From Polydactylus sextarius (taxonomy: Eukaryota; Chordata; Actinopteri; Polynemidae), in contig CM028910.1 of the NCBI GenBank assembly GCA_016801845.1, positions 14,972,629-15,036,628 on the forward strand: 64,000 nt of DNA, in the 5' to 3' direction. The notes beneath the pieces are model-generated. The model was not told the origin of the DNA. It was given only the letters and a program-made list of their open reading frames with translations, and did no database searches. Of this stretch, positions 52,801 through 62,800 are shown piece by piece (within the stretch, counting starts at the first letter, position 1; each line of letters starts with the position of its first letter). The position numbers and the translations under genes are program-made.

Positions 52801-55800
52801 ATACACTTCCTGGCTTTTAAACAGGCGGCGAACCTGAATGATGGGTGGGTTGATAAGGAAATTAGACCAATCACATTAAGACTTAACAAAATATACCAAG
52901 TTAGCAATAAAGGAACAGGAAGGAAAGGAAGTACTGTGTCAGTGGGTCAAAGTAACAGTATGAACCAGTGAAAAAGGAAATCCAACATCACTGGAAAAAT
53001 GATGCCTCACCTTGTCAAAGAAGGAGAATTCTCTTAAAACTCCGTGTTTGCCAACTGAAGCAAAGGACTGATCTTTGGTACAGGAAAACTTCATTTTTTT
53101 CTGAAAAATAAAAACAGTACTTAATGATCTTTACCTTTAAACATCAGCTATCAAAATTATTATAGTTTGAGATTATGGATTGAGAGTTGCTGAACTTTTT
53201 AAACGCTCACTGGTGCAGTTAATTTAAACAGAGATTTTACCTTTAGCAGCGGGGACATGTGCTGCAGGAGGATCGGTCTGGGCCTCTTTTTGTTCTGTTT
53301 GGTTATCGTGTCTTCTTCCTCCGGCCTCTTCAGCTGCTCTTTCCCTCCTGTCAATGAGCTCCCTGTGAACTAGAAGACAAGGCACAAAAAGAAAACAAGA
53401 TAAAATGATACTTTTCTAGATTAGAGGAGTGAATACCAATTCTTTTCATCATTTCCTCAATTTATTATTTGATGTGTAAAGTATCAGAAAAACAGAGTAA
53501 ATATCCATGTTGTCACACTGAGCAGTTAAAAATGACGAAAAAAAAAAAATCCAACTTGACATACAAAAAAAATCTGCAACCATTAGACACCTCACCTCAA
53601 CAATATTTATATTAAAACAGTTGCCAATTATTGTTCTGTCAAATGACAAATTGATTCATCTTTTCAAATCTACTTTGAATTTATTTGTGCTGCACTTTCA
53701 GCTAAAAAATGTTTATCATTAATAATATGAATATTATCAACATGACATTCCTGAGCACTAGCACAGAAATACAAACTGTCCTTAGCGAGGCATGTTAAAC
53801 CAGAAAAGAAAAGGAGAAACAGTAGAACAGTGAATATTGTTGATCTGGTGCCAAGACTACTTGTAAATTGTTTCTGCCCCAACCTTTTCTATTCATCTGT
53901 TTTGAAACATGAGCATCATCTGTCTCTGTATTGTTCATGACTCACCAGTGATCTCTTGGCGTCAGGCAAAAATTGTCCAAACTCAGCCAGCAGATCTTCT
54001 TGTCCCTTAAAGAGACTGGCAACTTTGGAAAACACCTCATCCTCTGTCATACCACTGCTGCCACGGTTGCCTCGACTCTCCTTCGCCTCTAGCTGCTCCT
54101 TCTGAAAGGTCAGAGAAGGAATATAGTGATCAGAGGAGAAGATTCACACTTAAGTTAAAAAAAAAACAGCAGGGCCAAGTTAAAATTCTTTGGCCCAGCT
54201 TCACATGGTCAATATTAGTGCAAGAGACACAATCAGTGTGACTGTCCTTCAAGAACAAACTACTGTGGGAATCTGACACTGGACAACAACACTTCGACTG
54301 TGACCTTAATTCCTTAGTTGTTTCTTGTCCAAACATCATAAAGCAATTTAGAAAGGACTGTTTTTCTAAAATTCTATAACAACATTAAAAATCTTCATAG
54401 TATAATACAAACAACGTAAGAAAAACAACAAATAAGTAACTGAAACAACTGAAGCAACTTCAGGCTAAATTCAATACATTTTTTTCTCCACAGTACCTGA
54501 TACGTATGAAGAATCTCTAGGAAGGCTCTATAGATCTCTGGGTGATCCAGAAAGCGGTTTTTGATCTTGTTTACATAGCTGATGGCACTGTCAAACTCTA
54601 CAGGGCTTGTCTCAGAGGCAGGTGGAGATACAGAAGAGGTGGTGGCCTGATTCTGACTCTCTCTGCTGGTCAAGGGCAGAGAGAGTCTGCTGGGAGGCTC
54701 TGGAGGTCCTGCTGAGGTCGAAGTAGGTAGGGACTCTGATGAGGCAGCCTTGACTTCACTGGTCGGGGCAGGTCCAGCTTCAACATGGGCAGTAGAGGCA
54801 CTACCTGAGGTTGCGGGCACTGCAGAGGGGGTGAGGCTCTTCCCTTGCTGGCCAGGAGACACCTTCACACATGAAAGACAGTAAGAGGATGATGAGATGA
54901 TGAGCAAGATGAATAGAGGTGCATTACATGGAGAATTGTTTGTAAATGTAATGGATTTGGTGGTCAGTAATGTTAACAGACTTGTAGTGCTACAAAAATA
55001 CTTAACCTTGAACACTACTGTCATCAACTGGAGTGTCCTACATCAGTCACCAACTCACTCATTCTCTACTTCCTACATTATGAGACTTAATATCCATGAC
55101 AGTAATGCAGTAATTCTTAAATCTCCTTCAACAAAAGAAAAACTTGGGAAATTCATCTTCTAAAAATGTGGAGTATTGTATTACATTTTAGGGCTCTATA
55201 TACACCGCACAGATACTCAAATAAAATGACAGACAGTAAAAACAGTCCAGGTGTCATTACAGACAATGTTTTCATTATATTTCATATTCAACACTATTCT
55301 ACAACACTGCGCACATGTTGTGTTTCTTGTCACTTTTGTGATATAAAACGTATGAGTGAAACATGAGCTGCCAAGAAGCCATTTCATAGCTACACAATTA
55401 TATCAGACAGATAAAACAATAAAACACCCAGAAACGCAGCTACTCCAGCATTACGACACACAAAACGGTTCTGAAGCAACTCATTTCCACTATTCCTTGT
55501 AGTGCCCAATCAAATCCACACTAAAACTCATTCACTTACCAATTAAGTAAACCTTTTACAGAGTAAAGTTTCACCTACATTTAGTTCTTGTTAGTTAGTT
55601 TGTTGTGTTTAAAATAAAATCAAGAATTTATAATGGACTGTAAACATACAGGATTTAATCAAGTCTCAGTTTAGCAGCTTAATCAAAGTTTGCTATTAAA
55701 TTTGAGCAGCATTCAACAATGAATCTGTGCTAAAACAAATTACATCTAATAAGTTTTAAATCTCAGTGCATCGGATCATTACAAACTTTGAAATGTTTAT

Positions 55801-58276
55801 GATATTCTATGCAAGACTTAGACATTGTGTCTCAGTCTAGTAAGGACAACACTCATGTCCTAACTCCCTAATAAATACAATACATACATTACTGTGAAAT
55901 ATTTTGCTTTTTTTTTTTTTTCAAAACTTGGGATCTTGTCGAACATCTTAAGTTCTATTTAAAGGTTGCAATGTGTTCCTTTCTTTCTTTAAATCAAATT
56001 CAGGGAGAAAGAGGCACTCCAGTGGTAGTCTTCATTACTTCTGTGACCTTTATTTAAAACTAATAAACTGACAAATTAGCTGCTGCGTTTCCTCATGAAG
56101 GCTTCGTCTGAGGAATATTTTGAGGCTGAGGACTCAGCTGTTCATCTGGGTGCCTTTTACCTATTAAGAATTTAAATGTTCTGTGGGCGAAAACTTAGAG
56201 TTCTTTTCAGCACAGCCCAAGATTATAGTGATGGAAGTCGCTGAAAGTTTCATTGGTTTGAACATTAATAAAGCACTGCTTTTGAGAATTTATCAATTTC
56301 AGCTGTGGGGGATGTCTCACCTGTGCAGAGAATGGAGACTGGAGGAAAGCCATCCCATTCTTGGGGACCTCTATCCGATAACCCGGTGGGAGGAAGGCAT
56401 TGAAGCCCAAGACTAAGTCTGGATGTCCATGAAAAAGCTGTGACACGCGGTTAATCACACCTGGTGTGTCGATGCTGTTCAGGAAAACAGATAGAAACAG
56501 ACATGTCAGCGATGTACTTACCAAAGGCAAATAAAGATTAGCTTCCTCTACCATGTGCAGCACAGTTGAAGGACTAATTATAAATTCTGTCATCCCACAC
56601 GTTTTACATTTCAAGATAATATGAACTACTGCATAATTAAAGTAGGAAGCAATCTACAATTTCTTACCTATTGATAAAAGCTCTAACATGTGTAGTTAAT
56701 CCCTGGGTACTAATGTTTTGCAAACTAATCATTTTCCACACAAAAAGCTACACCATCACCTTCTGTATGAGGACTCATCTCATTAAAAATTCATAAGTAA
56801 AACTCAATAACTTCTCTTACTACTCTTGGGACTGATAGTAGGTAAGTAGCATCCTTTTTCATGCATCTTTATATTACTCTATGGGTAAATCAGTGATGAA
56901 TACCTCTGCGACTTGAACTCTTTCATGATGTCGAGAAACTTGTTGTATATGCCAGGATCATTTGCAAAACGAATTTTGACTTGGTCCAGATATGACAAGG
57001 CATCTTCAACCTAAATAGATAGAGAGAGAGAGAGAGAGGAAGGAAAAAAAAACAAAAAACAAATGATCATTAATGCAAAACACACACTAGTTAGTTTCAT
57101 CTGTGCAGAAGCTTTCTGACAAACATCCTGCTGTGCTGGTGTTGAAGCAGGATCTTACGAAGATAAAGCTCTAACGTAGTTTAATGTTACTAGTAGATAA
57201 TGACAAATGCAACCATTATATTTCAAAAGGTACGGAAATCTGATCATTTGGATATTTCGTGTGTGGAGTTATATAAATAGGCAGTGTTTTCTTTCCTCGT
57301 TGTCCATTGAAGTGCTGTATCAACAAATGCACTAGTTAGCTGTACAAGCTGTACAAGTACCGCTAAATAAATAAATAAAAACGGGTGAATACAAGAAACG
57401 CTAAGCAGCTTTTGTTCACTGAACCACATCTTTCTTTAATCACAACAGGCTAGCTTGTGGTAGGTTAGGGTAAACGGTGTGTTCACACACAAAGCATCGT
57501 CAGAAAATAGTCCACATCTAAAAAAGAGGGTTGTTGTAGCTAACGTTAGCCAACAGCCAGTCAACTGACGATAATAACTCCACTAACACTTACAACACCT
57601 ACCCACATACAAATTTAGACAATACGTTTTTAGTCACAGCTGGTCCTCGGCCAACAGTGTCGTGTTGGCGACAGAAAAAAAACAGTATTATAATATTCAA
57701 ACAGTGCGATAACAAAGAAATGTGTAATGAAGCTGCTAATGAACTGAAATAGCCGTTCTTGGCTAGCCTGGCTGACGTCCTCCACTTTGTTCAGGGTGGC
57801 TGAAAAAACGAACAAGGAGGAACTTCCCACAACCGAGGTTTGAGTTAACGTTTGCTCACAGTGGCTGTTATTGACATCGTAAATAAGAAACTAGAGCTAA
57901 CTGTGCCGCTCGACTGTCACTCAAAGACATTCATTAATGAAACACTGCTTCCACATCTAACCTTAAATGTCAATGTTCGGCTGTTTAGCAATGAATTACT
58001 TTTAATAGGCCAGGGAGCTAACTAACGTTAGCCAACCGTTCCTTTCACTACTCTCGACGGTCGGGGAGAAAGAGAAAAGCCTCAAATCCAATGCAATGAT
58101 CCGACGAACAAAATGGTTCTGACTCTGAGGGACTTTTCCCTTGTCGTGCCCGTTGTCTTTCTTACCTTCAGCTTCTGGAAGTGCTGCTGCTGCACTTGCT
58201 TTTGTGTTATAACGTAAGGCTTGTCTTGAATTTGGTTTATTTGCTTCGCGGAGCTGTGCGCCTGAATCTTCGCCAT
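46626..58276 (-). CDS. sin3b: Sin3b transcriptional corepressor scaffold, complete, 19 exons
   Basis: Nuclear scaffold of the Sin3-HDAC1/2 corepressor complex. Exons in transcript order: 58276-58166, 57010-56904, 56474-56321, 54862-54497, 54101-53946, 53369-53241, 53100-53011, 52833-52715, 52339-52126, 51545-51429, 51235-50997, 50795-50612, 50459-49589, 48913-48744, 48646-48473, 47869-47777, 47667-47573, 47169-46971, 46862-46626. All phases join, giving 1,274 codons plus TAG (human SIN3B 1,162 aa). PAH1 is about 38-105, PAH2 212-296, PAH3 364-428, the HDAC-interacting Sin3 corepressor region 455-560, and the C-terminal Sin3 domain from about 690. Assigned to Sin3b rather than Sin3a by [40 protein letters not shown] and the short N-terminus. 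The ATG has A at -3 and G at +4. Confidence 0.97.
46971..47169 (-). CDS. sin3b: sin3b exon 18
   Basis: Encodes [29 protein letters not shown] and [13 protein letters not shown], the strongly conserved far C-terminal Sin3 module. Confidence 0.96.
47573..47667 (-). CDS. sin3b: sin3b exon 17
   Basis: Encodes [16 protein letters not shown] and [11 protein letters not shown], matching human Sin3b YVEQYVGTE and FLLKPVFL. Ends in phase 2 within the Arg codon. Confidence 0.94.
47777..47869 (-). CDS. sin3b: sin3b exon 16
   Basis: Thirty-one codons: [18 protein letters not shown] followed by [13 protein letters not shown], conserved in Sin3 C-terminal domains. Confidence 0.95.
48473..48646 (-). CDS. 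sin3b: sin3b exon 15
   Basis: Fifty-eight codons with [40 protein letters not shown] and AEENCFK. The GAAGGN and SYQWKAER segments are Sin3b-type rather than Sin3a-type. Confidence 0.96.
48744..48913 (-). CDS. sin3b: sin3b exon 14
   Basis: Encodes [39 protein letters not shown] and [10 protein letters not shown]. Completes the Ser codon split from exon 13. Confidence 0.96.
49589..50459 (-). CDS. sin3b: sin3b exon 13 (C-terminal Sin3 domain with low-complexity insert)
   Basis: The largest coding exon of the window (871 nt). It encodes [20 protein letters not shown] and [11 protein letters not shown]. These are followed by a roughly 110-residue Ala/Gly/Gln/Ser/Pro-rich insert (about residues 758-866), then [20 protein letters not shown] and AMELRLKQP. 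Long ORFs in the other frames are shadows of this exon. Confidence 0.96.
50612..50795 (-). CDS. sin3b: sin3b exon 12
   Basis: Sixty-one codons with [39 protein letters not shown] and [11 protein letters not shown], highly conserved central Sin3 sequence. Confidence 0.97.
50997..51235 (-). CDS. sin3b: sin3b exon 11 (HDAC-interacting region)
   Basis: Begins [20 protein letters not shown] and includes [20 protein letters not shown] and [10 protein letters not shown]. Ends in phase 2 in the Arg codon; donor GTCAGG. Confidence 0.97.
51429..51545 (-). CDS. sin3b: sin3b exon 10 (HDAC-interacting region)
   Basis: Thirty-nine codons with [19 protein letters not shown] and [17 protein letters not shown], nearly invariant in Sin3 proteins. 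Confidence 0.97.
52126..52339 (-). CDS. sin3b: sin3b exon 9 (PAH3 end, start of HDAC-interacting region)
   Basis: Encodes [17 protein letters not shown], a Gly-rich segment, then [20 protein letters not shown] and [10 protein letters not shown], the beginning of the HDAC-interaction region. Confidence 0.95.
52715..52833 (-). CDS. sin3b: sin3b exon 8 (PAH3)
   Basis: Encodes [20 protein letters not shown] and [11 protein letters not shown] of PAH3. The donor GTGAGT is inside a GGGG run, and the split Gly codon is completed in exon 9. Confidence 0.95.
53011..53100 (-). CDS. sin3b: sin3b exon 7 (start of PAH3)
   Basis: Thirty codons, ending in [14 protein letters not shown], the start of PAH3. 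Acceptor TTTCAG, donor GTGAGG, phase 0 on both sides. Confidence 0.93.
53241..53369 (-). CDS. sin3b: sin3b exon 6 (basic linker)
   Basis: Forty-three codons linking PAH2 and PAH3, with a Lys/Arg-rich stretch [11 protein letters not shown] that could serve as part of a nuclear-localisation signal (inference). It has low similarity to human apart from this basic core. Confidence 0.88.
53946..54101 (-). CDS. sin3b: sin3b exon 5 (PAH2, second half)
   Basis: Fifty-two codons from [11 protein letters not shown] to LPDAKRSL. Contains [20 protein letters not shown] and [10 protein letters not shown], the final PAH2 helices. Confidence 0.95.
54497..54862 (-). CDS. sin3b: sin3b exon 4 (Ser/Thr/Pro-rich linker and start of PAH2)
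   Basis: It encodes 122 codons. The first ~87 are a low-conservation Ser/Thr/Pro/Ala linker, and the rest is the start of PAH2 ([35 protein letters not shown]). PAH2 in Sin3 proteins binds MAD/MXD-type repressors. Confidence 0.94.
54863..56320 (-). other. sin3b: sin3b intron 3
   Basis: A 1.46-kb AT-rich intron between the PAH1 and PAH2 exons. No RNA gene, repeat of note or extra coding exon was seen; the exon phases join without one. Confidence 0.8.
56321..56474 (-). CDS. sin3b: sin3b exon 3 (PAH1, second half)
   Basis: Encodes [20 protein letters not shown] and [18 protein letters not shown], the conserved second half of PAH1, ending SPFSAQ. Confidence 0.96.
56904..57010 (-). CDS. sin3b: sin3b exon 2 (PAH1, first half)
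   Basis: Encodes [15 protein letters not shown] and [12 protein letters not shown], the first helices of PAH1, the domain that binds repressor peptides. Leaves in phase 2 within the Ser codon. A GA-repeat tract lies just upstream on the intron side. Confidence 0.96.
57011..58165 (-). other. sin3b: sin3b intron 1
   Basis: A 1.15-kb first intron with a short GA repeat near its 3' end (about 57020-57038). Nothing else was recognised. Confidence 0.8.
58166..58276 (-). CDS. sin3b: sin3b exon 1 (N-terminus)
   Basis: Thirty-seven codons starting [11 protein letters not shown] and ending QQQHFQKLK, directly before PAH1. The Sin3a-like QQQ-F-Q-LK motif is recognisable. Phase 0 donor GTAAGA. The rest of this N-terminus is far shorter than Sin3a's. 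Confidence 0.9.
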
Positions 58277-58660
58277 TATCCCGGCGACAGGAGGCTTGAT
58301 GAGCCGCTACCACAACTTGAGAGGGAAGCTTCGGTGTTACCTCCAGTTGTTGGCTAGCCGACAAACCTTCCTCTCGGTCGGGAAGCCAGCCTGCCAGCGA
58401 GCAAACCCCTACTTTGCCTGGCTGGACAGTGTCGGCTCAGCGCGGTTAGAGAAGGACGGAGTGGAGGGGTGATGACAGACAAGCTGCTACTCGCTGCGAC
58501 TTTGGTTCAACATCACCATCGATTTAAACAAACTGAGGTTAAAAAAAGAAAAGCGTCGGGAAATAAGCAAACGGACAATGGTTGCCGTTTATCGTATTTA
58601 AAATAACTATCGCCTGTCTCTTTAAATTCGGCGGCAGCGGTCTGTCTTGGCGTCCGGAAG
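58277..58660 (-). promoter_or_regulatory. sin3b: Probable sin3b 5' UTR and promoter region
   Basis: The region just upstream of the sin3b ATG is visibly richer in CG dinucleotides than its surroundings (58280-58500, 58555-58660), as expected of a housekeeping-type promoter. No TATA box was recognised. A long T tract on the sense strand lies beyond it. The transcription start was not determined. Confidence 0.45.
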
Positions 58661-58670
58661 CCAGAGTAGG

Positions 58671-58727
58671 AGTGAAAAATTGAAAAAAAAAAAAAAAAAA
58701 AAAAAAAAGAAAAAAGTGAAAAATTGA
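58671..58727. repeat. A tract flanked by 13-bp direct repeats near sin3b promoter
   Basis: AGTGAAAAATTGA at 58671-58683 recurs at 58715-58727, with an A tract of about 26 nt (one G) between them. Confidence 0.92.
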
Positions 58728-59079
58728 AGTGCGCAGCCGCAAAGATGGGAGGAGCTGAGTTCACAAGAATCAGATTGCTCCACTCCCCCTTCACTGCTAC
58801 AAAGGAACAATGTTACTCCATACAAAACGATAGCTACATACTTTACACTCTAACCCGCGACTATAACATCAACGTCGGACAGATCTGACCACGATGCAAA
58901 TCTCTACCGAGCTAGTGACACATGAATCTGTTACAGCACATTTATGAGAGAGAAACAAAAAATACAGCATGGAGTCAGCTTCAGCGTCAACACCAGAGCT
59001 GGAGAGGCAGTTTTCACTAACTTTACAGCATTTTAAAGATGTTTTTTTTTAAAGAAGACAGCAACAGATACTTGGATTT

Positions 59080-59754
59080 AAATGTATTTATTAACAACTG
59101 GCTTTCTGATGGTAAAACTTCATGGAGTGAAGATTAAACTAAACAATGAACAACGCATTAGAAAACAGTGATAAATGCATGCAACCATGTGACACCATCT
59201 GATGTCCTCAACAAGTCAGAAACTCAATTTATTACAGTTGTAAGATGAACACACAGCAAATGCTTCTATACGAGACTGGAACAGAAAGTTACATTGGATT
59301 AATTGACTAATCATTGCAGCTCTGCTTTATACTACAGCACATTGTCCAGATTAGCATATTAAGGCAGCTCTAGACAAACTCCCACCCTACCCCCACAAAC
59401 CTACCACCCTCTGAATATGTCCCCTGCCATGCCAAACCTCCCATGATGGAATATTATGTCTTTATATTATTTCTCCAAGTCTTCATTCATGGTAATTTGA
59501 TTTAATACAACTTAAATTGGAACTATACTCCACTTGAGGACGATAGTAGAGTTTGATGTTTATCCAATGTTAGCTGATGCTGTATATTAGTGATGCAAAA
59601 ATATTTTTTAAAACTTTGAATCAAACTGATGAAAATGGTTGAAAACAGCTTTGATGGTCTGTTATGGTCTCGGCCTCATGGACAGTTGTTCACACTTCCA
59701 TCAGGCTGGAAATTCAGCATGGACCTCTGACATTTTTAAACTGCGAGGTGCTCC
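59080..59754 (-). other. haus5: haus5 3' UTR with polyadenylation signals
   Basis: AATAAA on the minus strand occurs at 59228-59233 and 59097-59102, giving a 3' UTR of about 0.5-0.7 kb. The rest up to the sin3b promoter (58840-59080) shows nothing recognisable. Confidence 0.55.
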
Positions 59755-59857
59755 TCAAGAGCCTTGGGCAGCTAGTTTCCATCGTTGTAGCCACTGCTGA
59801 AACGTCAGACCTTCTTTGCTGACGTCAGAGAGGACATGCTGGGCTGGTTGATCCCAC
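59755..59857 (-). CDS. haus5: haus5 last exon and stop
   Basis: Encodes WDQPAQHVLSDVSKEGL and FQQWLQRWKLAAQGS, then TGA (59755-59757). It matches the human C-terminus WWEQPGQAALSEE...LPQWRLRW, which confirms the HAUS5 identity. Confidence 0.93.
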
Positions 59858-62800
59858 CTACAAGTATGAACAAACATAAAATAGAACAAGTTCACCAGAA
59901 ATCCAAACCTGCATGTCCAAAATAATACAAATACAATCTTCTTTAGGAAAGATATCTATATACCATCAAAGCAGTAACACTTTCAGGCAGAGTTAACCAT
60001 TATTGAACAATAGAGGAAAAACATCAAGGGTTTTATTTTCAGTTTTTGACAAAAATACAAGTACAACTACTATATCAACTTTGAACCCATAAGTAACTCT
60101 AGAAGAACTAATGGACGTTAAGAACATGCTGTTTGAACAGTTTTCTTTTCACTTTCACTTAGACTTGCAGATGTGGTTTATGTATCAGACAGGCACATTT
60201 AAAACCTGTTACTTTGTGCTTCTCTGTGAACGGTGTTAAGGAGGGGGCATCCCCAGACCTCAACATGAGCTTATAGAAACGGTGATGAAACTATAAAAAC
60301 AGACATACAGTCACTTCTCCTTTTTTGTTCTTATTCTCCTCCAGTTTTGAATGCTATGAATATGCTCAACGTGATGCATTTTTTGTTAACCACTTCACAA
60401 TTGTGCCTCACCAGTAAGAGATGGCAGCTTTGACTTGGTCTCCGAAAGAAAGGCCTTGTGCACAACATTGGGTGAGGCCTCTGACTCTTGGTATCAGAGA
60501 TTTCAGAAGCTTCTGATCCTCCTCCGTTACTCTGGACAGCAAGGCTAGAGATGCACAGTGAGGACAATCAGTATATTTTTTATTAAAACTGGTGACAGCG
60601 CTTAAAATTTGTTGTTGTTTTTTGCTCAGTGACACAACTTCCTCTCTAAGAACAGTATGCGCACAAACAACTAAGCGCTGCACGTTACTGTGTAATTCGA
60701 GTGTGATAAAAAGCTTTTCTCATGATTAGTCTTCGTCTGATTACCTTTTTGATCAGATGCATGCAGCATTTCTGCTTCCTTCTGTATTTTCTGCAGAGTA
60801 GCAGAATGAAGTTGCAGTAACTGATGAAGAAGACGTAACTCAAGTTGCTGGGAGCGTGCCTGGAAACACAAGTCCTCTGGAGCCTGAGATATAGGAAGAA
60901 AATTAGTCTGCATAAAAATCAGAGAAAAAGGCAAAGGACAAGGAATTCAATGAAATGAACTTTATAAAAGTTATACCAAGTGTTCTGTAAAACTAACAGA
61001 TGTTTACAACTATAAGGAAACAGAGCACAGATGTGTCTATGTAGTAAAAGTTTTCAGGGACATTATTTTTTATCGCCTCTGCTTTTGAGAAGAGTGAGGT
61101 CCAACGACGAGAGCGACAGTCAGCTGGCTCATACAAACCAGTCTTAGCGGTGGGTTTTAACTGTGAGAGCTGCTACTTTAACCTTTCCACAAATATCTAC
61201 AGGCAAACTTTACAAGCTAAGTTATACAGCAGCATCTCTTTAAGATGAGAAATGAAACAAACAGTTGAGTGTTTAGATATGTTATGTTTGATTCTGAGAA
61301 ATGATAACGATACTGGAGCTACAGGCTACAAATAACTGAATCACAAGTTATTTAATGATGAGCTGATAAAAAAGGATGTAGCACAAAATTCAAACTATGA
61401 GTGGGTAGATACCACATCTAAGGGCTGGATGAGTTATATTTTTTATTGGTTATTAGGCTGTTTGTAAATTACAGCTGATTTTTGCTGGATAAAGTCATAA
61501 TTAAATAACTCAAATTGAAAAGCTTTGAATCATCAGCCATAAAAATATGATGCAAATGGACAGAACCCAAGGATGTATATGTAATGTTGCTTCAACAAAA
61601 GACAAAGAGGGAAATCTCACTTTCATAACAAGCAAGCAATACCTGACACATCGACACTCACCTTGTACATTGGGAAGACCAGACTCTGACGCATGTTACT
61701 GAATGTTGAAGACCACAGGCGATGAATGGACAACCACGAGGCAGGGATTCTTTGCATCCTGTAACAACAGCAAAAAAAAAAAAAAAACTTTTCCTTTTTT
61801 TGTGCAGTGAATGTCAACAGTTGATCAAGAGTATGATTAAAACTGTCTTCTCTTGTGATGTACCCTCTGAAAGAGTCTAATATTTTAGTCTAGTGCAGCT
61901 GATGCTACAGGTGTACCACTGATGAATTAGGACAATTTTCTAGACAGATCCGTCTTGACAGTTCTGCTTTTCTCATCTCGCTCCCTCTGTGAATTTGTTA
62001 TTCATCAATAAAAAGTCAAGAAAAACTCAACAAAACATAAAAAGCTGGCAGCGTATTTTATGTAAGTCTTAGATTTATTTTCAGATAAAGAAATAAATAA
62101 TTTCCACTTGGTTGTTAAGTCATGGAACAAAAATTAAAGTATATTGATTAGTCCCAACCTGACTGAAGTTTAAGTATTGGACAATTTTCTCTTACCCTTC
62201 AATGGTCCTGCGGTCCAGAGCGAGAAGTGAGACCACCCCAAACTGTCTTGCTTCTTTAGCAATAGAGTTCCTCAGACTGTTTGCTGCAGTGGCGACTTCT
62301 TCAAACTGTGGTAACAGTTTACTCTGGATGAATTCCTGCAACTGCAATACAACAGAGGGATAGAAAGCCTTGAGACATTCACAGAAAACTTCTTTATGGC
62401 AAAAGGTTTTGATCAACAGACCAAAACATTCAGCATCTTTACCAAAAAAAAAAAAAAAACTCCCAAACAAATGATAAACAAATAATCTGTCCACTTCAGT
62501 GTCACAGATGGAGAACATCCACACCTCTCTGTGCAGATGAATCACCTCCGTCTTGGCTGTGGAGTTCGCCTTAATCAGACATCTGATCTGCTCCTGTCTG
62601 AGAGCCTGCAGAGACGCAACAACACAACATGTTAAATGATCAACTGTGTTCCAGAAATACAGCTCCAGCTCCATGGTTTAAGCTCATGGCAATGTGGCAA
62701 ATCAAGATGTTTAGACCATATTTTCCTTGATATATGTACATAAAACTGGGGACAAAATGTTTCATAAAAGAGTGACATTAGCAAAGGTTCTGAGGTCTCA

